Notes under the pieces: generated by a model
Told to the model about the DNA's origin: nothing
The model's input: only the letters and a program-made list of their open reading frames with translations
The model's database searches: none
From: a virus
Reading direction: 5' to 3' (one strand)
IMG/VR virus record: IMGVR_UViG_3300020171_000012
Span: 1 to 40,111 of that record
DNA length: 40,111 nt
Shown: positions 1-7,016 of the stretch, in pieces
Numbering within the stretch: position 1 is the first letter of the stretch
Layout: every line of letters starts with the position of its first letter
Position numbers and translations under genes: made by a program

Positions 1-463
1 AAAACCAGCTATTAAATCCCGTTACCAGCATCCCTCCCTGTACTTGCTGCACATATTCGACAGGTAGCTTGCCTGAAAGTAGATAGCCAACGTGGGTGTG
101 AATCAGGGGGCATTTAACCTCATATCCCGCTTCTTCCATGAGCCCATCAGGTGAGCAAAGATATTTCTTTAGTTCGTCAGGATAGACAACCCCGACCTGC
201 TTAACTTCAACGCCATAAATAAATTCAAAAGTCTTTCTTGCCTCTGCTTCCCTGATAGTACCCTCTTTCATGGCAAAACTTTGATATGTGTCGGGTTTGC
301 TGTTTGACAGCTTTTCTCCTGCAAGCTGATAGAGATATTTCTGCCGTGATTTTGACGGTTTGCCGTCTGACATTACAATCATATCAAAGTTAGAGGCTGA
401 GGGTTTGCCTATCTTTGCATTATGCCATTCCGGGGATCTCTGCTCGACATCTAAAATTATCAT
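1..463 (-). CDS. Lambda-type exonuclease (YqaJ family), N-terminal part
   Basis: This is the 5'->3' exonuclease partner of RecT and would resect double-stranded ends to give single strands for annealing. The frame opens at an ATG at 463 that overlaps the RecT stop (ATGA) and stays open to base 1. Because the sequence is circular, it continues at 39984 and stops at 39845, giving a 200-residue protein, the usual length for a compact member of the family. Seen: an N-terminal QRSPEW...G.PSAS block near residues 8-24, a metal-binding Asp in CSPDGL (D106), the E-V-K motif (E115, K117) and a Q-rich QQVQGG motif near 139-144. Together these are the YqaJ/lambda Exo nuclease signature. Translational coupling to RecT fits a two-component recombinase. 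Confidence 0.88.
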   Translation of the reverse strand, partial: MIILDVEQRSPEWHNAKIGKPSASNFDMIVMSDGKPSKSRQKYLYQLAGEKLSNSKPDTYQSFAMKEGTIREAEARKTFEFIYGVEVKQVGVVYPDELKKYLCSPDGLMEEAGYEVKCPLIHTHVGYLLSGKLPVEYVQQVQGGMLVTGFNSWF

Positions 464-1422
464 TCGACTTCATCTCCAGGCTCTCTTTTTATTTTTGCCT
501 TTATCGCCTGGAGTGCTTTTTCGTACATAGATATTGGCATAGTTTCAAGTGATTCAATTTCAAGGAGTGAACAAAATTCCGATTCGGGAGTCTCTTTATC
601 CGCAAGCATATCCCGCAAGGTGGATAATTGCTTATCGTCTATGTAGATTTCCGAATTGTCGGTAAGCAACGGCAACCCCGGCAACTTGCTTGTCTCTATA
701 ACATTATCCAGTTCAACCGCTTCCATAAAGTCAATACTGGCTGGCTGCATCTTTGCCATGTGCTTGATAACGGTCTTGCACATCATTTCTTCAGGCCATT
801 GAATCCATGGATTTTCCTTTGAATCGTTTTTTATTGAGTATTTATATGCCTGCGATTTATCCCTGCGCTTATAGATTTCATGCAAGGGCATAAACTCAAA
901 AGACTTTAAACCCTCTTTGTTTTCCCACACTGCATAAGCCCCTATGGGATTTCCGGCGTCTTCTTTAAGACATGGCTTATGAACGAGCTTCCGGCTTGTT
1001 CCGTATTCAATTTCAAACTCGTCTTTTTCATAAACTGTTCTTGCAAAAACATCCTTGATTTCTCCTGAACGCCTTGCAAGATCAACAAGCCCCTGATAGC
1101 CTATTTGAAACTGGCATTCCAGCACCTTCTCCCATCTGTTGCCGATCTTCTTGCTGTTCTCATAAGGTATCAGGTATGCCCTGCCAAGTATCGGCTCAAG
1201 GCCAAGCTGGGCGCATTGCATGATAGATTGTAAAAGGCTTTCCTTCGTACATTCCATCAACTTCGGGTTTTTAAGTGTGCTGGCAAAAACTATGCGGAGT
1301 AGCCTGTCAACCGATAGCCATTTGGGTAATGCCTGCGCCAGCGTGCTTTTGACATTATCCCCCTGTAAATAATCCCTCAATGATACTGCTTTTTCCTGTT
1401 GTACTGTTAATTCGTTTGCCAT
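460..1422 (-). CDS. recT: RecT-family single-strand annealing protein
   Basis: RecT proteins bind single-stranded DNA and anneal complementary strands in phage recombination. The 320-residue length and the core are typical: an N-terminal MQCAQLGLEP...AYLIPY block near residues 67-86, then QIGYQGLVDLARRSG and the DxFEIEYG region of the RecT fold. Its start is a TAATG overlap with the upstream coiled-coil gene, behind a GGAGGG site. Its end overlaps the start of the exonuclease (ATGA). The trio coiled-coil protein, RecT, Exo is a common arrangement in phages. The C-terminal ~60 residues are acidic and variable, as usual. Confidence 0.95.
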   Translation of the reverse strand: MANELTVQQEKAVSLRDYLQGDNVKSTLAQALPKWLSVDRLLRIVFASTLKNPKLMECTKESLLQSIMQCAQLGLEPILGRAYLIPYENSKKIGNRWEKVLECQFQIGYQGLVDLARRSGEIKDVFARTVYEKDEFEIEYGTSRKLVHKPCLKEDAGNPIGAYAVWENKEGLKSFEFMPLHEIYKRRDKSQAYKYSIKNDSKENPWIQWPEEMMCKTVIKHMAKMQPASIDFMEAVELDNVIETSKLPGLPLLTDNSEIYIDDKQLSTLRDMLADKETPESEFCSLLEIESLETMPISMYEKALQAIKAKIKREPGDEVE

Positions 1423-2471
1423 TATTTTAATCCCTCCGCTTTGTTGAGTATGTTCAATGCAATGCTTTCAAGATCGCGCTCGGCTTCTGCCAAAATCTTT
1501 TTTACTGCCTTGTTTTTTGGAACAAAAGCGCTCTCCCGGATATGTGCAAACAGGTCTTGGGCGTAAGCAACCAGCTTCACCTTGTCCGGTTTAAGCTCTT
1601 CGATTCGGGCTTTTTCTGCTATCTCTGCTTCTTCCCTTTCCTTTTTCTCTCTGGCTTCCCTCGCTACTTTTTCAACAGCTTCTTTTTCAGCTTTAATGCG
1701 AGCGTTTTCGGCGGCTTGTTTTTCAAATAATTCCCTGCCTTTACGCTCCTGCTCTTTGCGTTCAGCTTCTTCATGCGCCCTTATAGCCTCGCGCTTTGCG
1801 TCTTCAATGGCTTTCTTTTCAGCCTCTATCTTCAGGGCAGCCGCTTCCTGATCTTTACGAATATTCTGTAGCCGAAGATTTTCTGCAAATTGTTCTTGCC
1901 GCTGCTTTTCAAGTCGAGTCGATTCCTCCTCACGCTCTTTCTGTAGGGCAAGCCGCTCAGTTTCCATCCGCGCCTTTTCGTCGGCAATTCTTTTCTGCTC
2001 TGCCTCATAAGTCGTTTTCGCAAAAGCAAAGAGTGTTTGATATTCACCGTCCGACATATTGGCAATATCGACAAACGGCTTTATAACCCCGTATCTGAGC
2101 AAGTCGTTTATCTTTATCTCAACACATGCTCTTTCCTTGGCTTCCTGTTCAACCCTGATTCGCTCTTTTTCTTTTGCAACTTTGTCTTCTTCTGTTCGCA
2201 AGTGTGTTTCAATGGGCTCCATCAACTCAATCAGCTTACTGGCATTTGCGTTGTTGTTCTTGATAAACTTCTGTGCGTTCTCGTTTGCGCTTTTACGCAA
2301 CCTTTCGACAGATGTTCTGTGTTTAACCATAACCATTCTGGCGGCATGAACAGAATCAAACCCTTCCTGATCGTCAACATCCTTAACGGTAAGCTCCATA
2401 TAGATATTTGCCATCTTGGATATTTCCGCCTCATTCACATCGTATTTAACAATCGCCATCTCATTTTCCAT
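1422..2471 (-). CDS. Long coiled-coil protein upstream of RecT
   Basis: The protein has 349 residues, with a globular N-terminal ~90 residues and then about 200 residues of highly charged Glu/Lys/Arg/Ala helix with runs such as KEREEESTRLEKQRQEQ, which is certainly coiled coil. A short folded C-terminal segment follows (VAYAQDLFAHIRESAF...). Similar coiled-coil proteins often precede recT in phages and are annotated as unknown or SbcC-like; nothing here shows an ATPase. It starts directly after the small zinc-ribbon gene at 2472 and overlaps recT by one base, so the three are translationally coupled. A role in recombination is inferred from position only. Confidence 0.8.
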   Translation of the reverse strand: MENEMAIVKYDVNEAEISKMANIYMELTVKDVDDQEGFDSVHAARMVMVKHRTSVERLRKSANENAQKFIKNNNANASKLIELMEPIETHLRTEEDKVAKEKERIRVEQEAKERACVEIKINDLLRYGVIKPFVDIANMSDGEYQTLFAFAKTTYEAEQKRIADEKARMETERLALQKEREEESTRLEKQRQEQFAENLRLQNIRKDQEAAALKIEAEKKAIEDAKREAIRAHEEAERKEQERKGRELFEKQAAENARIKAEKEAVEKVAREAREKKEREEAEIAEKARIEELKPDKVKLVAYAQDLFAHIRESAFVPKNKAVKKILAEAERDLESIALNILNKAEGLK

Positions 2472-2618
2472 TTACCCCTCCCTTTCCAAGTCATAAATTT
2501 TATCTTTAAGTTTCTCTATTTCATCGTTTGCCGCATCTAATTTGCTCTCCATATCGCACAACGGGCAACCCCTACACTCAAAGCAAATCTGCTCATGTCC
2601 TGAATCACATAGTTCCAT
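2472..2618 (-). CDS. Small zinc-ribbon plus coiled-coil protein (48 aa)
   Basis: A short gene opens with ATG at 2618 behind AAGGAGGGATGA and stops one base before the next ATG. Residues 4-21 carry four cysteines (LC, ICFECRGCPLC), a likely zinc-binding cluster. Residues 23-48 form a charged heptad helix (ESKLDAANDEIEKLKDKI). Tight spacing with both neighbours and an excellent ribosome site support a real gene. Function unknown; the architecture suggests a small adaptor that binds nucleic acid or protein. Confidence 0.7.
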   Translation of the reverse strand: MELCDSGHEQICFECRGCPLCDMESKLDAANDEIEKLKDKIYDLEREG

Positions 2619-2620
2619 TC

Positions 2621-2647
2621 ATCCCTCCTTAAAATTTATAAATATAT
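2621..2647. repeat. Direct repeat, copy 1 (partner at 2975-3001)
   Basis: These 27 bases match 2975-3001 with two substitutions. The copies bracket the 103-residue gene at 2661-2972. On the minus strand copy 2 is the end of the upstream gene (GRYIYKF, stop, ribosome site), and copy 1 still spells GRYIYKF-stop although no gene uses it there. This looks like a duplicated gene end left by insertion of the intervening gene. Confidence 0.75.
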
Positions 2648-2660
2648 CTGCCCTCGTTCG

Positions 2661-2972
2661 TTAGTCCGTAGGATAAAATCCAAGATTGTTTAGTAGTCTG
2701 AGAATCAAGTCTTCCGCCGTTTCGATAGTTTCTTTTTCCGCTCCTTTTACTACAGGCTGCGGTAACAAGCCCGCCATTTCAAGCGTTTCCCGTTCAACAC
2801 AAATCTCCCTGGTAATAATCCCAAAGTTGTCCGTGCTGCCCGTGTGCCTATTTATAAGCTGGCATTTGAGGGTTACTGCCCATAGTTGCGGGTTGTCGTT
2901 CGGCTCACCTATTTTGATTCTGTAGGTTTTCCCTGTATCTGCCGTTGTCATTTCCACTAATGTTTGTCTCAT
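2661..2972 (-). CDS. Hypothetical protein (103 aa) flanked by direct repeats
   Basis: ATG at 2972 follows AAGGAGGGATAC. The protein is small and soluble, with a beta-rich N-terminal half (TGKTYRIKIG, LWAVTLKCQLI) and an amphipathic C-terminal helix (AEDLILRLLNNLG). I do not recognise a family. It lies between two near-identical 27-base repeats, so it is probably a separately acquired cassette in the operon. Confidence 0.7.
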   Translation of the reverse strand: MRQTLVEMTTADTGKTYRIKIGEPNDNPQLWAVTLKCQLINRHTGSTDNFGIITREICVERETLEMAGLLPQPVVKGAEKETIETAEDLILRLLNNLGFYPTD

Positions 2973-2974
2973 GT

Positions 2975-3001
2975 ATCCCTCCTTAGAATTTATAAATATA
3001 C
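2975..3001. repeat. Direct repeat, copy 2 (partner at 2621-2647)
   Basis: This is the other copy of the 27-base repeat. It encodes the last residues, stop codon and downstream ribosome site at the end of the gene at 2983-3234. Confidence 0.75.
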
Positions 3002-3234
3002 CTTCCTGTGTTCTTCTTAAAGTCCTCCTGCCTCGTTACATGCTTGCACTTATTCGGTATGTAGCGCCACATGACCATTTTGTGTATCTCCGCCATGACT
3101 CCACGTGTTGACCGCAGCTCTAATTCGTTGCCCCGTATGTCATGGGTGAAGTCAAGCTCCGGGAAGAAGATGGCTATTTTCACCACTATGCTTTCCGGTG
3201 TATCTATGTAATCGTATGGGTAAAGTTGGGTCAT
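2983..3234 (-). CDS. Hypothetical protein (83 aa)
   Basis: I chose the ATG at 3234 (MTQLYPYDYID) because it has an AAAGG site and begins 9 bases after the methyltransferase stop; a longer frame from 3291 would overlap that gene. The protein is soluble and mixed alpha/beta, with a basic C terminus ending GRYIYKF. No family recognised. Its position directly behind the methyltransferase suggests co-expression. Confidence 0.7.
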   Translation of the reverse strand: MTQLYPYDYIDTPESIVVKIAIFFPELDFTHDIRGNELELRSTRGVMAEIHKMVMWRYIPNKCKHVTRQEDFKKNTGRYIYKF

Positions 3235-3242
3235 GGTTTCCT

Positions 3243-3782
3243 TTATGCTATTAACGGTAACTGTTCCGTGTTTTTTCTCTCCGCCATGCAAATTGTATCG
3301 TTATGCGATCCGCCATGGCAAACAAGCATAATTTCTACTATTTCAAAGCCATATTTTATCCCCATACCAACAGTATTCCATCCAAAAGAAAGGACTGTGG
3401 CGCTGGGAGAACAAAGCTCGTTTATATATTTTTTCCATTGAGACCATGGCGCTTGCATATCTTGAGTCGTTCCCTTTTTACCTATCCCATCATAACACTC
3501 TTTGATTTGCCGAGTGCTGTATGGCGGATCAAATATTATTAAGTCGGCTTTTATGTTTTTTGTTACTAATTTATATAAAAAATCAGCGGCTTCGAGGTGA
3601 TATTCTGCTTCGGTATTTGGATTGAGGTCGTTGGTGTAAGTTGCCCATTTCTTATTCCTTGCAAATGGATCAATGCTTATCTCGCTTTTTTGCAGATACC
3701 GCCACACAAATTCACCTATCAGCTTAATATCAAAGGTATCCGCCGAAGGCATAGCCCATACTCTATTTATTTCTGGCTTCAT
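3243..3782 (-). CDS. DNA adenine (N6) methyltransferase, small DPPY type
   Basis: The enzyme would transfer a methyl group from S-adenosylmethionine to adenine in a short DNA motif, probably protecting phage DNA from restriction. Seen: catalytic DPPY at residues 85-88 within IIFDPPYSTRQI, and a degenerate SAM-binding motif I (SIDPFAR, residues 36-42). The order (motif I before DPPY) and the 179-residue length fit compact phage Dam-like enzymes. ATG at 3782 follows AAAGGGGATGAA. No restriction endonuclease is next to it, so it is an orphan methyltransferase. Target sequence cannot be told. Confidence 0.85.
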   Translation of the reverse strand: MKPEINRVWAMPSADTFDIKLIGEFVWRYLQKSEISIDPFARNKKWATYTNDLNPNTEAEYHLEAADFLYKLVTKNIKADLIIFDPPYSTRQIKECYDGIGKKGTTQDMQAPWSQWKKYINELCSPSATVLSFGWNTVGMGIKYGFEIVEIMLVCHGGSHNDTICMAERKNTEQLPLIA

Positions 3783-3806
3783 TTCATCCCCTTTCTCGCT
3801 CCGCCA

Positions 3807-3989
3807 TCAGCTATATAGAGCAATGTCCACCTCGCCAATCTTGATATGCAATGCAGAACACTTCTCTCCGTGAACTTCAAACCCTGAAATTATCAGATTT
3901 AATATTTCCGAATATCGGCGGATTTCCGATTCAGGAACTCGAAGTATTCGGATATTGTCTTTTGCTTCGTAGTTGGTTATTACGTCCAT
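3807..3989 (-). CDS. Hypothetical protein (60 aa)
   Basis: ATG at 3989 follows GAGGGGGTGAGTG, and this purine-rich ribosome site forms the end of the structured segment upstream. The protein contains an amphipathic helix (SEIRRYSEILNLIISGF) and a beta hairpin (ALHIKIGEVDIALY). No family recognised. A link to the putative RNA is possible only because of adjacency. Confidence 0.6.
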   Translation of the reverse strand: MDVITNYEAKDNIRILRVPESEIRRYSEILNLIISGFEVHGEKCSALHIKIGEVDIALYS

Positions 3990-4010
3990 CACTCACCCCC
4001 TCGTCCGTTC

Positions 4011-4207
4011 GGCTTTCTTGTTTGCTCGTCTCTCCGAGCTGTCAAGCCACTTCGTAGGTTTCACGTTGGTGGGACAGGATTTGGTACCTGCATGACGTAG
4101 CCAACTCCATTGCTGATAGTCGGTTCTGCGCTACACAGTACGTCAACATAGCTCCTCGCTATTGCGTCTACTTATCGCTTAAAATCGCTTCCGCCACCCA
4201 CCAAACC
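4011..4207 (-). ncRNA. Candidate structured RNA, about 200 nt, nested multi-stem
   Basis: Between two genes lies a stretch without a normal gene but with many complementary segments when read on the minus strand. Closing stem: 4197-4204 with 4066-4073 (8 perfect pairs, UUGGUGGG/CCCACCAA), extended by 4204-4207 with 4057-4060. Inside: a perfect hairpin 4158-4162/4148-4152 with loop GAGGA; an arm 4139-4145/4093-4099 (7 perfect pairs) that encloses a hairpin 4134-4138/4126-4130 and a hairpin 4119-4123/4101-4105. On the 3' side a two-tier hairpin: 4044-4048/4011-4015 around 4035-4039/4024-4028 with loop GAGAGA. Short frames exist but are broken by stops. The segment begins right after ATGA. Family unassigned; an orphan HEARO/omega-RNA is one possibility, although no IscB or other HNH gene is present in the genome. 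Confidence 0.6.
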
Positions 4208-4226
4208 GTTCATATGCAGTTTTCCA

Positions 4227-4451
4227 TTATGCTTTTATCTCCCTGTTCGGAAACCGCCTTAAATGATAGTCAGAGAAATACCGCTTCAGCAGGGCATCAA
4301 AAAGATTTTTCGTTATATCCTTACTGTTGCCCTCTGCTGTGAACCTATCAAAAGCATTGAAAATCTCCGTGTACGGTGTCAATTGTTGCTTCGGTTCACT
4401 TCTCCGTAACGCCCCGTACCACTTAACTATCCATTTTATTATTATTTTCAT
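4227..4451 (-). CDS. Hypothetical basic protein with N-terminal hydrophobic helix (74 aa)
   Basis: ATG at 4451 overlaps the stop of the upstream zinc-ribbon gene (TAATG) and follows AGGAGGGGGAATA. Residues 1-14 (MKIIIKWIVKWYGA) form a short amphipathic or membrane-surface helix; the rest is soluble, with FNAFDRFTAEG and a basic tail. No family recognised. It is the last gene before the candidate structured RNA. Confidence 0.65.
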   Translation of the reverse strand: MKIIIKWIVKWYGALRRSEPKQQLTPYTEIFNAFDRFTAEGNSKDITKNLFDALLKRYFSDYHLRRFPNREIKA

Positions 4452-4690
4452 TATTCCCCCTCCTTTTCTAACCATCCAAGCTTTTCTGTCGCCTCGTCAA
4501 CTGTCCATTCTGTATTTTCAACATAGTAGGGCAATGGATTGCAGGAACAACTAACTGCCACCTCACCATTAAAACAAGCTGGATTACAACACCGGCCACC
4601 AAGCCCGCCGCATATCACGCATGGCACGGAATTGTAGCCGTTTGTGCATAGATGACAGCCTTTAGTATAGACGTATTTTTTAGGTTTCAT
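4451..4690 (-). CDS. Cysteine-rich zinc-binding protein, DnaJ zinc-finger-like (79 aa)
   Basis: I chose ATG at 4690, six bases after GGAGG, over a TTG six bases upstream. The protein has about ten cysteines between residues 13 and 52, including CHLC, CVICGGLGG and CSC. The CxxCxG-type pattern resembles the zinc centre of DnaJ. The tail is acidic. Such proteins bind zinc and often unfolded protein or nucleic acid; the partner is unknown. It overlaps the next gene by one base. Confidence 0.7.
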   Translation of the reverse strand: MKPKKYVYTKGCHLCTNGYNSVPCVICGGLGGRCCNPACFNGEVAVSCSCNPLPYYVENTEWTVDEATEKLGWLEKEGE

Positions 4691-4692
4691 TT

Positions 4693-4800
4693 TCAACCTC
4701 CGAATATTCTTAAAATTAAATGATAGCCGCCGTACACTGCCAATCCGCCGATCGTCCAGAAGGCAGCCAATAAGAATGTGATTTCAAGTATTCGCATCAT
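4693..4800 (-). CDS. Single-pass membrane microprotein (35 aa)
   Basis: ATG at 4800 overlaps the stop of the upstream gene (ATGA) and the frame ends just before the next gene's start. Residues 3-24 are hydrophobic (ILEITFLLAAFWTIGGLAVY), one membrane helix, followed by a short tail RIFGG. Coupling on both sides supports expression. Function unknown; small membrane proteins in early phage operons often act on host membranes or in exclusion. Confidence 0.6.
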   Translation of the reverse strand: MMRILEITFLLAAFWTIGGLAVYGGYHLILRIFGG

Positions 4801-5276
4801 GATTTTTCCTCCTTCTCCGGTGTTCCGTCCGCCCGTTTTTGCTGAGAATGCCATCCCCGCGCTAATCTCTGAACATAGAACGCTATTTCCCGCAACTCCG
4901 GGACTATGCCTGTATCAGCGTTTTTATATTTATCTAAAACCGCAACGCCAATATTTTGAGCATCTCCAAACCGTGAAATTGTTTCTAAAATCATTTCGCA
5001 TATTTCTTTTTCTGCGCTTCTCTCCAGCAGTCTCATCTTGAGGCGCGTTATCACCGAGCCAACAGCATAATCATTTACCCATTTTGGATCTTTATCTACA
5101 AAACTCAAAACTGTGGCCCTGTCCCTATTCAGGTCATATAAAAGCCCCTCTATTGGCTGGTCAATAAATGTATCAATATCAGCCTCCATCGGCCCATCGA
5201 AGGACATAAACACAACCTTGCCCTCCGCCTCTTTTTTCGATATCACGCCTTTTAAGCTCGACTTGTCTTCTTTCAT
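4797..5276 (-). CDS. Hypothetical protein (159 aa)
   Basis: ATG at 5276 has the excellent site GAAGGAGGTTTTGCC. The protein is soluble and mainly helical with acidic N-terminal and basic C-terminal ends (MKEDKSSLKG..., QQKRADGTPEKEEKS). No catalytic motif seen and no family recognised. An overlapping upstream frame ends in its start codon (ATGA); see the gene at 5344-5886 for a possible frameshift. Confidence 0.7.
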   Translation of the reverse strand: MKEDKSSLKGVISKKEAEGKVVFMSFDGPMEADIDTFIDQPIEGLLYDLNRDRATVLSFVDKDPKWVNDYAVGSVITRLKMRLLERSAEKEICEMILETISRFGDAQNIGVAVLDKYKNADTGIVPELREIAFYVQRLARGWHSQQKRADGTPEKEEKS

Positions 5277-5343
5277 GGCAAAACCTCCTTCTCTGGTGCT
5301 CCATATTTATCAATATAGGATTTTACCTGCCGATATAGCCCGT

Positions 5344-5886
5344 CTAATCTCTCGTTGCTGATTGCGAGTTCTGTATGTCACCATGTTCTTTTAGGCGTAG
5401 TCGCAGCCGTTCAATCTCGGCATCCTTCTCTTTCAATTCCTGCTGCAATTTGAACTTGCCTGTTAGTAACTTATCTATGTACGCTTGGAAACTTTGAATC
5501 TCGGCAAGTAGCCGTTCTCTTTCCTCCCCAAATTTCTGGCAACTTTCATAAAGCCCGGCTGCTATGCTCTGCATTTGTATTTGCCCATTTTTGTATCCCT
5601 CAATCTCGGCATCCCTCTCGGCAAATTTCTCAACATAATAAGCATTTAGGTTTCGTATTCTCTTAATAACTTCCCAGGGCGGTTCGAGCCTATTGTCATC
5701 ACGACTGCGCGCCGGAATTGGATCGCACAATAGAACCTCTGTGATAATGCGCTGATAGTCGGCATCCTTCTCTTGCACAACCCTCGCTATCCGCTCTCTT
5801 AATATTCCATGATTAGGAATATGATTCCATCCTGGATAGACATCGTTAATTATCGCGTCAGCTTGTAGCCACACATCTGGTTTCAT
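5344..5886 (-). CDS. Coiled-coil hypothetical protein (180 aa), possibly frameshifted at its end
   Basis: ATG at 5886 follows GGGAGGTTGAT. The N-terminal ~60 residues are globular with two Trp; residues 85-170 form heptad helices (GEERERLLAEIQSFQAYI, QELKEKDAEIERLRLRL). After the stop at 5344 the -1 frame stays open to 5273 and spells a plausible helical end (ISNERLDGLYRQVKSYI) that finishes in the ATGA overlap of the next gene. The natural protein may therefore be about 24 residues longer, and this copy may carry an indel. I see no classical slippery heptamer at the spot. Function unknown. Confidence 0.7.
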   Translation of the reverse strand: MKPDVWLQADAIINDVYPGWNHIPNHGILRERIARVVQEKDADYQRIITEVLLCDPIPARSRDDNRLEPPWEVIKRIRNLNAYYVEKFAERDAEIEGYKNGQIQMQSIAAGLYESCQKFGEERERLLAEIQSFQAYIDKLLTGKFKLQQELKEKDAEIERLRLRLKEHGDIQNSQSATRD

Positions 5887-5887
5887 A

Positions 5888-6040
5888 TCAACCTCCCGCC
5901 GGATTAAAACAGCACATTAAAAAACAGGCTACAGCCATAATTGCAGATACAAAGGCGATATATATCGCTGACCTGATTACCCAATCCCAGCCTGAATCAT
6001 CATCGCCAAGCATTCTGTGAAACAATTCACGTGATATCAT
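5888..6040 (-). CDS. Single-pass membrane microprotein (50 aa)
   Basis: ATG at 6040 lies inside the end of the upstream gene, 9 bases after AAGGAG, and the frame ends one base before the next gene. Residues 1-20 are polar and acidic (MISRELFHRMLGDDDSG), residues 22-44 hydrophobic (SAIYIAFVSAIMAVACFLMCC), then a short tail. This is an N-out or N-in single helix. Function unknown. Confidence 0.6.
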   Translation of the reverse strand: MISRELFHRMLGDDDSGWDWVIRSAIYIAFVSAIMAVACFLMCCFNPAGG

Positions 6041-6320
6041 CCTCTACGACTCCTTCCGGCGTTGGCTCGCCCTCTTCGATTGTTTTGGGATTGTTGGAAA
6101 GTGCCTTGCCGATGGTGTTGTACTGCTTCTGGATTCCGTTGATTTTCTTTAGAGCTGCTTTCATATCCTTGCTATCGGCTCTGCCGGTGTTCAGCATGTT
6201 GATCAGGTTATCGACCGCATTTTCAGTTAAGGCTTCCCGCTCCGATCCGAGCATCAACACCTGATCGCCGTCCGCGTTAAGTCCGAGTCTGATTTTTGAT
6301 TTCGTGGCTTCCTGTACCAT
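6027..6320 (-). CDS. Hypothetical protein (97 aa)
   Basis: ATG at 6320 follows AGGAGGTCTAA, one base after the pentapeptide gene's stop. A beta-rich start (KIRLGLNADGDQVLML) is followed by helices (TENAVDNLINMLN, AALKKINGIQKQYN) and a disordered acidic tail rich in Glu and Pro. No family recognised. Confidence 0.7.
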   Translation of the reverse strand: MVQEATKSKIRLGLNADGDQVLMLGSEREALTENAVDNLINMLNTGRADSKDMKAALKKINGIQKQYNTIGKALSNNPKTIEEGEPTPEGVVEDDIT

Positions 6321-6758
6321 TTAGACCTCCTTTATCTTCCAGCCCTTTTCAGCGCATATTGCTCTTATCAACTCAACATCTGACAGCTTCGGCTTGCCCT
6401 TCTTCCATAATTCTTTTTTTAAATCGAATATCCAAAAGCGTTCTTCATCCTGATATGGGCAATCACCGCCTTTTGCCCAAATATCGAATCTTTCAGGATA
6501 TGGATGCGCCGCTGCATCACGCCTCATTAATTCGAGCGACAGTTTATCCGATAAGCCAGCGAGGTTTATTAAGGCTAAGGTTTTTATTGATGGAAATTTG
6601 CCAAAAATGATTCTGGCTCCGGACAGGTCGGCTCTGAACAGGTCGGCTCCGGACAGGTCGGCTCCGGATTTAACAGCCGCTTCAACCGCCAATTTTGAAT
6701 ATTTGGTTTCTAGTGAAAATAAAACACAGCTATTCCATCTTGATTTTATTTCGAACAT
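6321..6758 (-). CDS. Pentapeptide-repeat protein (145 aa)
   Basis: I chose ATG at 6758 (MFEIKSRWNS) because AAGGAGGCACC precedes it and it clears the upstream gene by 13 bases; a longer frame would swallow that gene. Residues ~32-52 hold the A(D/N)LxX repeat SGADLSGADLFRADLSGA, encoded by near-identical 15-base DNA repeats at about 6617-6665. Only four to five repeats are present, too few for a long DNA-mimic rod such as Qnr or MfpA. The C-terminal half contains CPYQDEERFWIFDLKKELW, a Trp-rich domain. Function unknown. Confidence 0.75.
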   Translation of the reverse strand: MFEIKSRWNSCVLFSLETKYSKLAVEAAVKSGADLSGADLFRADLSGARIIFGKFPSIKTLALINLAGLSDKLSLELMRRDAAAHPYPERFDIWAKGGDCPYQDEERFWIFDLKKELWKKGKPKLSDVELIRAICAEKGWKIKEV

Positions 6759-6771
6759 TGGTGCCTCCTTT

Positions 6772-6966
6772 TTAATAAAGGTACTCTTTTTTAATTTCCG
6801 TGAATATCTGCCTTGCTTCAAGATTCGTGTCAATGTCGTCACCATCAATATATACGGTATTAGTTTTAGGCGGGTCAACCTCGTGGCCTTGTTCCATAAG
6901 CCACTTGGTAAATTTTTCTTTATCTGGGTAATTCTTTGAAAGTTCAATAACGTGAGGCATTCCCAT
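6772..6966 (-). CDS. Hypothetical protein (62-64 aa), first gene of the early-left operon
   Basis: Two ATG codons are possible: 6966, three bases after AGGAG, and 6960, with better spacing; the second is favoured. The protein is small and acidic, with LSKNYPDKEKFTKWLMEQG and a beta segment NTVYIDGDDID. It is the first gene downstream of the near-consensus promoter at 6988-7016 and so the promoter-proximal product of the long leftward operon. No family recognised. Confidence 0.65.
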   Translation of the reverse strand: MGMPHVIELSKNYPDKEKFTKWLMEQGHEVDPPKTNTVYIDGDDIDTNLEARQIFTEIKKEYLY

Positions 6967-6987
6967 TACTCCTTTTTATTTTGGCTA

Positions 6988-7016
6988 TAAATAAAATTAA
7001 ATAGGAGCAATGTCAA
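6988..7016 (-). promoter_or_regulatory. Near-consensus sigma-70 promoter for the early-left operon
   Basis: On the minus strand TTGACA (7011-7016), a 17-base spacer and TATTTA (6988-6993) predict transcription from about 6981, some 15-20 bases before the first start codon. It stands at the border between the lysis region and the accessory operon, where no gene reads across on the minus strand. Confidence 0.65.

Noticed and set aside
1542-2540. Several long plus-strand frames opposite the coiled-coil gene
   Set aside because: They are antisense to a low-complexity Glu/Lys-rich gene, which gives Phe/Ser/Leu-rich open frames; no ribosome sites and no family resemblance.
4011-4207. Short peptides in the structured segment (for example ISNGVGYVMQVPNPVPPT and KWLDSSERRANKKAER)
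   Set aside because: Both frames look partly coding and chain by a GTGA overlap, but the first is interrupted by an in-frame TAA and lacks a start, and the stem pairing explains the bases better. Not fully excluded.
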